Assembly (NCBI GenBank): GCA_945893045.1
Contig: CAMDEA010000002.1
Span: 62,001 to 126,000 of the forward strand
DNA from: Planctomyces sp. SH-PL62
GTDB taxonomy: Bacteria > Planctomycetota > Planctomycetia > Planctomycetales > Planctomycetaceae
Direction of reading: 5' to 3'
DNA length: 64,000 bases
The position numbers and the translations under genes are program-made. Positions 25,378 through 33,448 of the stretch are shown here, piece by piece. Every line of letters begins with the position of its first letter. The first letter of the stretch is position 1. The notes below the pieces were generated by a model. That model did no database searches. It had not been told where the DNA came from and worked only from the letters and a program-made list of their open reading frames with translations.

Positions 25378-25452
25378 TGTAGCCCAGGCCCTTGTGGCCT
25401 GGAGGATTCGCCCGGTATCGAGATCATGCGACCCACAAGGGGTCGAGCTACA
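25378..25452. repeat. REP-like element, family R3 (GTAGCCCAGGCCCTTGTGG)
   Basis: Outer arms 25378-25397 and 25433-25452 match 16 of 20 positions, bounded by TGTAG/CTACA. The left half is a perfect hairpin (CCAGGCC-CTTGT-GGCCTGG); the right half a different hairpin (CGACCC-ACAA-GGGGTCG). Copies at 29469 and 30657 have the same pair of stems. It lies in the 342-nt divergent gap before the DUF11 gene. Confidence 0.93.
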
Positions 25453-25602
25453 GTCATTGTGTATTGCACTCGTCGTCATCTGCCCCGCCCCGAATCCCTG
25501 GAACTCGTCTTCTCCCATTTTCGCCCATCTGCTATGTAACGCCGCGTTTGCCAGGAGTGGCTGGATTCAGTGGGGCGGATTTGGAATCTGTCCTGAGTTC
25601 AC

Positions 25603-25623
25603 GAGCAGGTTGGAAACCTGCTC
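25603..25623. repeat. half element, family R8
   Basis: A single hairpin, GAGCAGGTT/AACCTGCTC style, 25 nt before the start of the DUF11 gene. It matches one half of the R8 elements and may be a solo or decayed copy. Confidence 0.7.
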
Positions 25624-25647
25624 CACGTTTCGGGGGAAGGGAATCCC

Positions 25648-28164
25648 ATGCAAAGCGGCAATTCGATTTGGAAGATGACGGCGTTGGCGGGGTGCGTTGG
25701 TTTGGGCTTGCTGGGACTGCTGCAGTTTCAGCGGAGCATGACTCCTCAGAGCACGGCGAAGACCGAGAACAAAACCAGCCTGGATGGTTTCAAGCCGCTC
25801 GAGGATTTAGATCGCTTTGCGAGCGAACTCCCTGAAGGGAACACCGAACCGCCGCCATTGAGCACGCGGTCGAGCCGAGCCACCACGCTGGAAGAGGATC
25901 TCGCGTTCGACGATCTGCCGGCGAAGAAGACGATCAACAGAACGTCGGCGTCGCGAGCCGTCTTCGACCCGCTTGATGAAGAGGTCTCGTCGATTCAAAC
26001 CGAACCGACGTCTGTCCCGCTCCGCAATCGCGCGCCGCGAGCGGAACTTTCGCTCGACGAATTTCCGAACGATGCCGCGACCGAGGCAACTCCGACCGAC
26101 AACCAGAACAAGAATCTCGAACCGGCCGAGCTGCCCGCGTTCGATGAAGAACCCAAGCCGATCCCGGTCCCGCAGAACGCCAAGAAGCAAGCGCAGAAGG
26201 CGATCCAGCAGGCACGCACGCTGATCGACGCGGGCCAGCTCGAAGAAGCTCGCATCATCGCAGCGGAAGCGGCGGAATTGCCCGTCACGTTCGGGAAGCT
26301 CGAAGACTCACCGGAAGCCGTGTTGAACGAGATCGACCGGCTGACTGCCATCAATCCGCCGAGCAAGAACGATCAAACCTCCGTGACGGTTAAAGAACCG
26401 ATCACGCTCACGTCCGGCACGCGCGAGGCGCGCGGCATCTCGCTCGACCTCGACGAGCCGAGCTTTGATGAGCAGCCGATCCCAGTCACGCCGAAGAAGA
26501 AGAAGTCACCGTTCGACGACGAAGAGAATCTCTTCGCCGACAATCCGCCGAAGTCGATCAACGGCAAGGCACGGCTTCCCGATCCGCCCGTCCCGCCGGC
26601 TGAAGACCCGCCGCTCGATTTGGCATTTCCCGAAGACGGCGACATGCCACCGGCCGAGCCGATCAAAGCGCGGCACAAGACCACCAACGACATAACGCCT
26701 CCGAATCGTCTGAAGACGGCGACTGCCGCGCCGCTCGAAGTCAATGCGGAGTCCATCACCGGCGACGGAACCGTCCGAGCCGATGCACCGCGCGGTCCGC
26801 AGCGACCGGAATTGAAGATCGAGAAAATCGCGCCCCCCAATGCGACGCTCAATCAACCGATGGTCTACACGATCGTGATTCGCAACATCGGCGAGAGCGC
26901 GGCCAACGCGGTTGTCGTCGAAGACCAAGTTCCCATGGGGACCAAACTCTCCGGCACAATCCCGCGCGCCGAACTGACCGGCAAGAAACTGATCTGGCGG
27001 CTGGGCACGATCAAGCCGGGCGAGCAGAAAGAGATTCAAGTCAAAGTCGTGCCGGTCGCCGAGGGCCAAGTCGGCAGCATCGCCACGGTGAACTTCACGG
27101 CCGAGGTCGCGTCGCGCACAACGATCGCTTCGCCCAAGCTCAGCCTGAAGCTGACGGCCGCTCCGCAGGCACGAGTCAACGAGACCGTGACGCTCAACTT
27201 CCAAATCACGAACAACGGCAGCGTCGATGCCAGCCGCGTCGTGCTGCGAAACGTCATCCCTGAGAATCTCAAGCTGGCGGATGTCGCCGAACGTGATCTC
27301 GAATACGAAATCGGCACGATCCCAGCCGGCAAGACGCAGTCGGTCCAATTGCCACTGACCGCGTTGCGTCCCGGCAAAGCGGTGAACCGTGCGACCATCT
27401 CGACCGACGGAGCCTCCGCCGCCGAACAGCAGGTCGAGATCAACGTCATCGGCCAGATCGTCGGCCTTTCGCGACACGGCCAGACCAACTGGTTCGTCGG
27501 TCGCCCCATCGAATTCGAGAACCGCCTGACAAACAACTCGCTCAATCCGACCAACAACACGGTCGTCGTCGAGTCGCTGCCGAGCACCGTGGAATTCGTT
27601 TCGGCCTCCGACGGCGGACGCCTCGATCCGAAGCAACGCACTGTGACTTGGCACATCCCGCATCTCGACCCGAATCAAACACTGGCCCTGAAGATCAAAG
27701 TCGTCCCGAAGGCGATCGGCAACCACGCCGGCTCGGTCCATGTCACCGAGAACAGCCGCAAGGGTGCCGCGACCGATTACCAGTTCAAAGCCATCGGCAC
27801 GTCGGACCTCAAGATCGAATTCGCCGAGAAGGCCGAGGCGTACTCGAAAGGCGAGCAATTCACGACTCGCATGGTGATCCGCAACAAAGGTTCGGGAGCC
27901 GCCTCGAACGTCGCCGTCCGAGTGACCCTGCCGGCCGAGCTGCAATTCGTCTCCGTCCGCGGTCCCGCCAGTCACACGACCAGCGGACGCGAAATCATCT
28001 TCGAGCCGATCAACGAAATCGGCGGCCAAGGGAACGTCCACTTCGACCTGACGCTCAAGGCCATCAACGCCGGCGATTCGAAGCTGCAAGTCGAACTGCA
28101 ATCCGACCAGTTCAAGAAACCGCTGACCCACGAAGAAGCCCTCGTCATCTTCGGCGGGAACTAA
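25648..28164 (+). CDS. membrane-anchored DUF11-repeat protein
   Basis: An 838-residue protein. Residues 8-27 form a single N-terminal transmembrane or signal-anchor segment (MTALAGCVGLGLLGLL). A long acidic, proline-rich low-complexity linker (about 35-390) follows, with a helical patch around AKKQAQKAIQQARTLIDAGQLEEARIIAAEAAE. About four beta-sandwich DUF11 repeats then run to the end (each with I.N.G...A..V.V.D..P and a V.VVP..EG or similar). Such proteins are common at the planctomycete cell surface. The ATG follows a GGGGGAAGGG ribosome-binding region. The role is structural or adhesive by inference only. Confidence 0.82.
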   Translation: MQSGNSIWKMTALAGCVGLGLLGLLQFQRSMTPQSTAKTENKTSLDGFKPLEDLDRFASELPEGNTEPPPLSTRSSRATTLEEDLAFDDLPAKKTINRTSASRAVFDPLDEEVSSIQTEPTSVPLRNRAPRAELSLDEFPNDAATEATPTDNQNKNLEPAELPAFDEEPKPIPVPQNAKKQAQKAIQQARTLIDAGQLEEARIIAAEAAELPVTFGKLEDSPEAVLNEIDRLTAINPPSKNDQTSVTVKEPITLTSGTREARGISLDLDEPSFDEQPIPVTPKKKKSPFDDEENLFADNPPKSINGKARLPDPPVPPAEDPPLDLAFPEDGDMPPAEPIKARHKTTNDITPPNRLKTATAAPLEVNAESITGDGTVRADAPRGPQRPELKIEKIAPPNATLNQPMVYTIVIRNIGESAANAVVVEDQVPMGTKLSGTIPRAELTGKKLIWRLGTIKPGEQKEIQVKVVPVAEGQVGSIATVNFTAEVASRTTIASPKLSLKLTAAPQARVNETVTLNFQITNNGSVDASRVVLRNVIPENLKLADVAERDLEYEIGTIPAGKTQSVQLPLTALRPGKAVNRATISTDGASAAEQQVEINVIGQIVGLSRHGQTNWFVGRPIEFENRLTNNSLNPTNNTVVVESLPSTVEFVSASDGGRLDPKQRTVTWHIPHLDPNQTLALKIKVVPKAIGNHAGSVHVTENSRKGAATDYQFKAIGTSDLKIEFAEKAEAYSKGEQFTTRMVIRNKGSGAASNVAVRVTLPAELQFVSVRGPASHTTSGREIIFEPINEIGGQGNVHFDLTLKAINAGDSKLQVELQSDQFKKPLTHEEALVIFGGN

Positions 28165-28180
28165 AACTAAGGAACCTCTT

Positions 28181-28262
28181 GACCGCTAATTGACGCGAAT
28201 CTTCGCTAATTGGGACTGATGCTCGGCCATCAATTAGCGAAGATTCGCGTCTATTAGCGGTC
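28181..28262. repeat. inverted repeat, family R13 (GCGAATCTTCGCTAAT)
   Basis: 32-nt arms 28181-28212 and 28231-28262, one mismatch, 18-nt loop. A sister element at 29354-29429 shares the TCTTCGCTAAT core; the two bracket the CoA-transferase gene. Confidence 0.95.
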
Positions 28263-28366
28263 CAATTGTTTTTGACTCTGTGAAGATCCGGGTGAAGGCC
28301 TCGCTGAGTTTCCCTTTGCCCGTTGATCCAAAGCGGTACTGACATACCGCACGCCAGGAGAGCACC

Positions 28367-29350
28367 GTGGGACACGCACCGCTCTTTACGAATCCCGATC
28401 CGGATGCCGCTCGCGCATTCTTCCGCAGCAAACCGAAGCAACTGATCGACAAAGTGATGTCGGTGCCGGATGCCGTGCGGCAGTTCGTCCACGACGGCGA
28501 TTATCTCGCGTCCGGAGGCTTCGGAGCGGACCGCATCGCGACCGCTTTACTGCACGAGATCGTGCGTCAACAAAAGCAAAACCTCGGCTTTGCCGGACAC
28601 ACGGCGACGCATGACTTTCAGATTCTGGCAGCAGGCAATCTGACGGGGCGCGGACAGCTTTTGAAACGAGTCGATGCTGCGTACATCGTCGGCCTGGAAG
28701 CTCGCGGCTTGTCGCCTCACGCGCGGCGCGTCGTCGAGAGCGGAGAGGTCGAACTCTGCGAGTGGTCCAACTACGCGCTCGCGCTGCGGTTCCAAGCGGC
28801 GGCGATGGGCGTGTCGTTTCTGCCTGCGCGCAGCATGGCGGGCACCGACACTTTCGAGCACAGCGCGGCCCAGTCGATCACCTGTCCGTTCACGAACGCC
28901 GAATACGTCGCGATCCCCGCGCTCTGGCCGGACGTGGCCATCATTCACGTTCACGAAGCGGACTGCTTCGGCAACGCTCGCATTCGAGGAACGTCGGTCG
29001 CCGACATCGCAGTCGCACGCGCGGCGAAGCATGTCATCCTGAGTTGCGAACGACTGATCTCGAACGACGAGATTCGACGCGACCCGACAGCGACGGTGAT
29101 TCCGTTCTTCTGCGTCGATGCCGTCTGCGAAGTTCCGTTCGGCAGTTATCCCGGCAACATGCCCTACGAGTACTACTCCGACGAAGACCACTTGCGGCAA
29201 TGGCTGACGGTCGAAGAAGACTCCGCCGCGCATTTGGCGTTCCTCGACAAATACGTCTTCGGCTGCCGCGAGTTCAACGAATACCTCAAACTCTGTGGCG
29301 GGACGCCTCGGCTGGAAGAACTGCGGCGGCAGGAATTGTCCCCTTCTTGA
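28367..29350 (+). CDS. CoA-transferase subunit A (glutaconate CoA-transferase-like)
   Basis: A 327-residue family I CoA-transferase A subunit. Hallmarks are VHDGDYLASGGFGADRI, FAGHTATHDFQIL, GLEARGLSPHARR, SITCPFTNAEYVAIPALWPDVAIIHVHEADCFGNARI and SCERLISNDEIRRDP. In two-subunit enzymes the catalytic glutamate is on subunit B, which is absent: the next gene is a deacetylase. The C-terminal region binds no obvious extra domain. GTG start after AGGAGAGC. It is bracketed by two R13 repeats. The enzyme is either paired with a B subunit elsewhere or has another activity. Confidence 0.8.
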   Translation: MGHAPLFTNPDPDAARAFFRSKPKQLIDKVMSVPDAVRQFVHDGDYLASGGFGADRIATALLHEIVRQQKQNLGFAGHTATHDFQILAAGNLTGRGQLLKRVDAAYIVGLEARGLSPHARRVVESGEVELCEWSNYALALRFQAAAMGVSFLPARSMAGTDTFEHSAAQSITCPFTNAEYVAIPALWPDVAIIHVHEADCFGNARIRGTSVADIAVARAAKHVILSCERLISNDEIRRDPTATVIPFFCVDAVCEVPFGSYPGNMPYEYYSDEDHLRQWLTVEEDSAAHLAFLDKYVFGCREFNEYLKLCGGTPRLEELRRQELSPS

Positions 29351-29353
29351 TTC

Positions 29354-29429
29354 GGAACACTAATCGACGCTGATCTTCGCTAATCCCCTTCTGTCCGGAT
29401 TAGCGAAGATCAGCGTCGATCAGTGTTCC
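29354..29429. repeat. inverted repeat, family R13
   Basis: 33-nt arms 29354-29386 and 29397-29429, one mismatch, 10-nt loop (GACGCTGATCTTCGCTAAT core). It begins 4 nt after the CoA-transferase stop and could act as a hairpin at the transcript end. Confidence 0.95.
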
Positions 29430-29468
29430 AGAGCGTTTGCTGGGTGCAAACCATTATTTCCCAACTTC

Positions 29469-29544
29469 TGTAGCCCAGGCCCTTGTGGCCTGGAGGATTC
29501 GTGCCGTTGTTTCAATCAACCGACCCACAAGGGGTCGAGCTACA
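29469..29544. repeat. REP-like element, family R3
   Basis: Same bipartite structure as 25378-25452: left half CCAGGCC/GGCCTGG, right half CGACCC/GGGTCG, bounded by GTAG/CTAC. With the inverted copy at 30657 it brackets the polysaccharide deacetylase gene. Confidence 0.94.
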
Positions 29545-29643
29545 GCGAGACGCAACTCGCCTTGACACTTTCCGACCGCTCGTTGGACATTCCCGCCCCT
29601 TTCCCACCTCCCCCTGTTGCGCATTGTTCGAGAGCCGTGATTC

Positions 29644-30660
29644 ATGGCCGTCGGCGTCCTTTCGATCAGCTTCGATTTCGAGATGGCTTGGGGAACGCGC
29701 CGCAACGCGAGTGACCTCAATCATGCTTCAGGGGTCGAGCGTGTGCGCGAAGTCGTGCGTGGGTTGTTGGAAATCTTCGCGAGACATCGCCTCTCGGCGA
29801 CGTGGGCCACGGTCGGACATCTGATGCTCAAACCAGAGGACTGTCCCAGCGGCCGCTTTCCGAAACAGCTTCCCGCGCCGCGTCCCGATTGGTTCACCGG
29901 CGATTGGTACGACGGCATCCCATCAATGACCGAGCCGCGCGGTCTGCGGTACTACGCTCCCGAATTGGTCGAGGCGATCGTCAACTGCCCGGTGCATCAG
30001 GAACTGGCCAGCCACACGTTCTCGCACGTCGTCATCGGCGAAGACGCCTGTACGCGCGAAGTCGCGCGAGCGGAATTCGATACCTGCCGCGAAGTCGCTC
30101 AGCGCTGGGGGCGCGAGGTCCGCTCGCTGGTCTTTCCGCGCAACAAAGTCGGACATCTCGATGTACTGCGCGAAACAGGGCATACCTGTTTTCGGGGACC
30201 GAACTCGGAGTGGTTTCTACTCGGCACAGCCGCCAAGCCGATCAAGAATCGGCTGCTCAATCGGCTGACGTACAATCTGGTGCGAGTGCTGCGATTCGTG
30301 GACGAGTCGCTCGTCATCTGCCCGCCGCTCGGCAAAGCGCGGCGTGTCGAAGGGTTGTGGGAGTTGCCGCACAGCATGTTCTTTCCCGGCTGCACCGGGC
30401 TGTCAAATTTCGTGCCGCGCGAGTCGCAGGTGCAACGCGCGACCAAAGGCATGACGAAAGCCGCGCGGCTGGGTCGCATCTTCAGCCTCTACACACACCC
30501 GCACAACTTTTTGCCGGACGTGCCGGAACAACTCGCGGCGTTCGAGCAAATCTGCATCGCGGCAGCTCGTCTGCGTGACGCCGGTGAAATCGAAATCAAG
30601 ACGATGGAGGAAATCGCTCATGACCTGTCCGCCGGCCACAACCTGCACTGGGCCGCGTAG
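29644..30660 (+). CDS. polysaccharide deacetylase (NodB-like)
   Basis: A 338-residue carbohydrate-esterase-4-type protein. The first motif SISFDFEMAWG carries the catalytic/metal Asp; HQELASHTFSHVVIG is the H-x3-H metal motif; later FPRNKVGHLDVL and LYTHPHNFLP supply the remaining conserved positions. No signal peptide is present, so it probably acts on a cytoplasmic, lipid-linked sugar. It opens a run with two formyltransferases and a PIG-L deacetylase on the same strand. The TAG stop is the GTAG foot of an R3 element. Confidence 0.85.
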   Translation: MAVGVLSISFDFEMAWGTRRNASDLNHASGVERVREVVRGLLEIFARHRLSATWATVGHLMLKPEDCPSGRFPKQLPAPRPDWFTGDWYDGIPSMTEPRGLRYYAPELVEAIVNCPVHQELASHTFSHVVIGEDACTREVARAEFDTCREVAQRWGREVRSLVFPRNKVGHLDVLRETGHTCFRGPNSEWFLLGTAAKPIKNRLLNRLTYNLVRVLRFVDESLVICPPLGKARRVEGLWELPHSMFFPGCTGLSNFVPRESQVQRATKGMTKAARLGRIFSLYTHPHNFLPDVPEQLAAFEQICIAAARLRDAGEIEIKTMEEIAHDLSAGHNLHWAA

Positions 30661-30730
30661 CCCGACCCCTTGTGGGTCGGTTGATTCCCCCAATGCGGCG
30701 AATCAACCAGGCCACAAGGGCCTGGGCTAC
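30657..30730. repeat. REP-like element, family R3 (inverted)
   Basis: Left half GTAG + CCGACCC/GGGTCGG, right half (minus) GTAG + CCAGGCC/GGCCTGG, the reverse of the 29469 copy. Its left GTAG supplies the stop of the deacetylase; the next gene starts about 4 nt after its right end. Confidence 0.94.
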
Positions 30731-30733
30731 AGG

Positions 30734-31531
30734 TTGCCGCGCGTCGCCGTGCTGATGGGACCGTCAGCCGGTTCGCAATACGTCTTCAGCCGACTCGCGG
30801 CCGAGGTCGATCTCGTCGCCGTCGTGAAGCAACAACGTCCGCGCCGCGAAGTGCTGCGTGCCGTCATTCGTCGCGGCAAGAAACTGCGGCGCGGATATTG
30901 GCTCGACCGGCTGTTGCTTGGCGCGTACACGAAACTGAAACTCAAACGGCAAGCGCTGGCCTGCTCCGAATATCGCGATGTCCGAGCAGCTTCGACATTC
31001 GAGCCTGGTTGCGATGTGCTGCGCGTCGAGTCGATCAACGACCCATCCGTCATCGACCTGTTGCAGCAGACAAAGCCAGAACTTGTCGTTGTGCTCGGCA
31101 CGAGCATCCTCAAAGAACCGGTGCTCGCCGCCGCGCCCTGCTTCGTCAACCTGCACGCGGGGATCACGCCGATGTATCGCGGTGCTCACGGCCAGTTCTG
31201 GGCGGTACACAACCGAGACTTCGACAACGTCGGCGTCACGCTGCATTTCGTCGACAAAGGAATCGACACCGGCGCGATCGTGAAACAAGGCCGCTTCGCG
31301 TTCGATCCGGCGATCGACAATTTGCTGACGCTGCTCGCCAAATCGAGCGTCGCTGGTGCGAAGCTGATCCTGGATTGGATTCGCGACAACCAAGGTCACT
31401 TCCGAGGCTCACCGACACTGACTCCACCGGGGCCGAGTCAGTTGCATTACTCGCCCGGCTTGAGCGACTACCGCCGGTTCGAGCAGGTCGCGCGAGACTT
31501 GCTCACAAGCACTTCCTCGAAAGCCGCCTGA
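30734..31531 (+). CDS. formyltransferase-family protein
   Basis: A 265-residue 10-formyl-THF-dependent formyltransferase fold, like Fmt or sugar N-formyltransferases. The catalytic triad appears complete: Asn and His in FVNLHAGITPMYRG and Asp in HFVDKGIDTGAIV. It lacks the C-terminal tRNA-binding domain of Fmt, so a sugar amine is the likelier acceptor. The start is uncertain: TTG at 30734 is directly after the R3 element, and GTG (30749) or ATG (30755) are alternatives; an in-frame reading that begins upstream of the repeat is not credible because it covers the previous gene. Confidence 0.8.
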   Translation: MPRVAVLMGPSAGSQYVFSRLAAEVDLVAVVKQQRPRREVLRAVIRRGKKLRRGYWLDRLLLGAYTKLKLKRQALACSEYRDVRAASTFEPGCDVLRVESINDPSVIDLLQQTKPELVVVLGTSILKEPVLAAAPCFVNLHAGITPMYRGAHGQFWAVHNRDFDNVGVTLHFVDKGIDTGAIVKQGRFAFDPAIDNLLTLLAKSSVAGAKLILDWIRDNQGHFRGSPTLTPPGPSQLHYSPGLSDYRRFEQVARDLLTSTSSKAA

Positions 31532-31552
31532 CTTGTCCGGCCGATGGCTGAT

Positions 31553-31616
31553 GGCTGAGAGCTGTTGGCTGTCGTCCCAAAAACGAATTTCAATCGACAG
31601 CTAACAGCCCTCAGCC
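31553..31616. repeat. inverted repeat, R11-related (GGCTGARRGCTGTTRGCTGTCG)
   Basis: 22-nt arms 31553-31574 and 31595-31616, two mismatches. Fills the 133-nt gap between the two formyltransferase genes. Flanked on both sides by further copies of GGCTGATGG / CAGCCCACAG words. Confidence 0.9.
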
Positions 31617-31664
31617 CACAGCCCACAGCGTTCAGCCGAACAGAATTTCGTAAAGGCTTCGATC

Positions 31665-32672
31665 GTGTCCGCATCACCGCTTCGCATCGTTCTGGCAGGA
31701 AGCGTCGGCAGCAGCCGGCTGACTTTGCAGGCGCTGTTGCGTCACAAAGCCAACGTGGTCGGGGTGCTGGAACTCGTGCCGGATGATCCGACGGCGATCA
31801 GCGGGTTTGCTCGACTGAATGATGTCGCGGTGGAAGCCAACGTGCCGTGTATCGGGTTTCAGAACATCAACGTGCCGGAGATCGTCGCACAGGTGCGCGA
31901 GTGGCAGCCGGACTTGTTGTTTGTTGTTGGATTATCGCAGCTCGTCAAAGCGGAGTTACTCGCGGTGCCGAAGCTGGCGTGTGTCGGCTTTCATCCGACG
32001 TTGCTGCCGCGCGGTCGCGGACGTGCTCCGGTCGCGTGGCTGGTGTTGGATGGGACTCCCGGAGCGGCGAACTTCTTTGTGATAGATGCCGGCACCGACA
32101 GCGGCCCGATCCTCGTCCAAGAACCGTTCGACGTTTCACCGACCGATGACGCTGAGCAAGTCACGGCTGCTCTCGAACAAGCGATCGTCCGCGCGTTGGA
32201 TCGCTGGCTGCCGAAGCTGCTGGCGGGCGAATGGAATCCGCAACCGCAAGACGAATCGCTGGCGACGTATCACGGCAAGCGTGCTCCCGAAGATGGTTGG
32301 ATCGATTGGACTAAGTCAGCCGTTGAGATTCACGCCTTGATTCGCGCGGCGGGTCGGCCGCATCCCGGAGCGTACTCGTATCTCAGAGACCGCAAGCTGT
32401 TGGTGTGGCGAGCAGAATTGGATACGGCCACTCCGTTTCGTGGCGTCATCGGCCGAGTCCTGCTGAACGATCCGCAGCGTGGTTCGCTTGTGCAAACGGG
32501 AGACGGTTTGATTTGGCTCAGCGAGGTCGCCTGGGGCGACGGCGATGATGCCAAACCGAAGCTGTCCGTCGGGCAACGATTGGGATATGTCGTCGAGGAT
32601 GAAGTCAGCCGGTTGAAAGCGCGGGTTGCGGAGTTGGAAGACTTGGTTCGGACAATAAGGATTGCAGAATAA
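31665..32672 (+). CDS. methionyl-tRNA-formyltransferase-like protein with altered active site
   Basis: A 335-residue protein with an N-terminal formyltransferase domain and a C-terminal Fmt_C-like domain (about 215-310). The active-site loop reads VGFHPTLLPRGRGRAP: the His is kept, but the catalytic Asn of Fmt (N-x-H) is Gly. The catalytic Asp is present in VIDAGTDSGPILV. It follows a first formyltransferase and precedes a PIG-L deacetylase, so sugar or glycolipid modification is more likely than initiator-tRNA formylation. GTG start with AAGG upstream. The final residues and the TAA stop are encoded by the repeat at 32656-32746. Confidence 0.78.
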   Translation: MSASPLRIVLAGSVGSSRLTLQALLRHKANVVGVLELVPDDPTAISGFARLNDVAVEANVPCIGFQNINVPEIVAQVREWQPDLLFVVGLSQLVKAELLAVPKLACVGFHPTLLPRGRGRAPVAWLVLDGTPGAANFFVIDAGTDSGPILVQEPFDVSPTDDAEQVTAALEQAIVRALDRWLPKLLAGEWNPQPQDESLATYHGKRAPEDGWIDWTKSAVEIHALIRAAGRPHPGAYSYLRDRKLLVWRAELDTATPFRGVIGRVLLNDPQRGSLVQTGDGLIWLSEVAWGDGDDAKPKLSVGQRLGYVVEDEVSRLKARVAELEDLVRTIRIAE

Positions 32673-32746
32673 GGATTGCAGAAGGCAGAAGGTCGGCACT
32701 TCGCATTTCCCTTCTTCAATCTTCAATCCTTATTCTGCAATCCTTA
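32656..32746. repeat. inverted repeat (TAAGGATTGCAGAATAAGG)
   Basis: Perfect 23-nt arms 32656-32678 and 32724-32746. The word AAGGATTGCAG is itself tandemly duplicated in each arm. It supplies the TAA stop of the formyltransferase-like gene and ends just before the PIG-L ribosome-binding site. Confidence 0.95.
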
Positions 32747-32761
32747 CTCGTGGAGTTCCCC

Positions 32762-33427
32762 ATGCGAATTGTGGTCATCGCCCCACATCCTGACGACGAA
32801 GTTCTCGGCTGCGGCGGCGTGATGGCTCGGCACGCGGCCGAAGGGGACGAAGTCTTTGTGATCGTCGCTACGCGAGGTGCGCCCAATTTGTATTCCGATG
32901 AGTCGGTCGAGCGGACCCGCGCCGAAGCTCGCAACGCGCACAGAATCTTGGGTGTGAGCGAGACACGGTTTCTCGACTTCCCCGCTCCGAAGTTGGACGT
33001 GACTCCGGAACATCTCATCGCCGATGCGCTGGCGAAGCAGTTTCAAGAACTGCAACCCGAACGGGTTTATCTGCCGCATCACGGCGACCTGCACTCGGAT
33101 CACGGCCGCATCTATCACGCGGCGCTCGTCGCCGCTCGGCCGCTGGCAAGTTGTCCGGTCAAGCAATTGCTCTGCTACGAAACGCTCAGCGAAACCGAAT
33201 GGGCTCCTCCGATCGACAGCGCGGTGTTTTATCCGACCGTGTTCGTGGACATCGCGACGTACTTGCCGAAAAAGCTGGAAGCGATGCAGTGCTTTACCTC
33301 GCAGCTCAAGCCCGCGCCGAATCCGCGCTCGCTGGTGGCGATTGAAGCATTGGCTCGGTATCGCGGCTCGACGGTCAGCGTTCACGCGGCCGAGGCGTTC
33401 GTGCTGGTCCGCGATGTCGTGCGATGA
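32762..33427 (+). CDS. PIG-L/LmbE-family deacetylase
   Basis: A 221-residue zinc deacetylase of the GlcNAc-PI / LmbE family. The metal motif APHPDDEVLGCGG is at residues 7-19, RTRAEARNAHRILG follows, and HHGDLHSDHGRIYHA holds the remaining zinc histidine. It removes an acetyl group from GlcNAc-type substrates. ATG at 32762 is preceded by GGAG with a 6-nt spacer. Placed after two formyltransferases, it suggests a deacetylate-then-formylate sequence on an amino sugar (inference). Confidence 0.9.
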   Translation: MRIVVIAPHPDDEVLGCGGVMARHAAEGDEVFVIVATRGAPNLYSDESVERTRAEARNAHRILGVSETRFLDFPAPKLDVTPEHLIADALAKQFQELQPERVYLPHHGDLHSDHGRIYHAALVAARPLASCPVKQLLCYETLSETEWAPPIDSAVFYPTVFVDIATYLPKKLEAMQCFTSQLKPAPNPRSLVAIEALARYRGSTVSVHAAEAFVLVRDVVR

Positions 33428-33448
33428 GTCGGTCGCTACGATTTCGAC

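Noticed and set aside
26506-28131. 541-codon minus-strand frame opposite the DUF11 gene
   Set aside because: Antisense shadow; the repeats of the DUF11 protein explain the open frame.
30575-30733. Upstream extension of the first formyltransferase through the R3 repeat
   Set aside because: It would overlap the deacetylase C-terminus in another frame and translate the repeat; the fold begins after the repeat.
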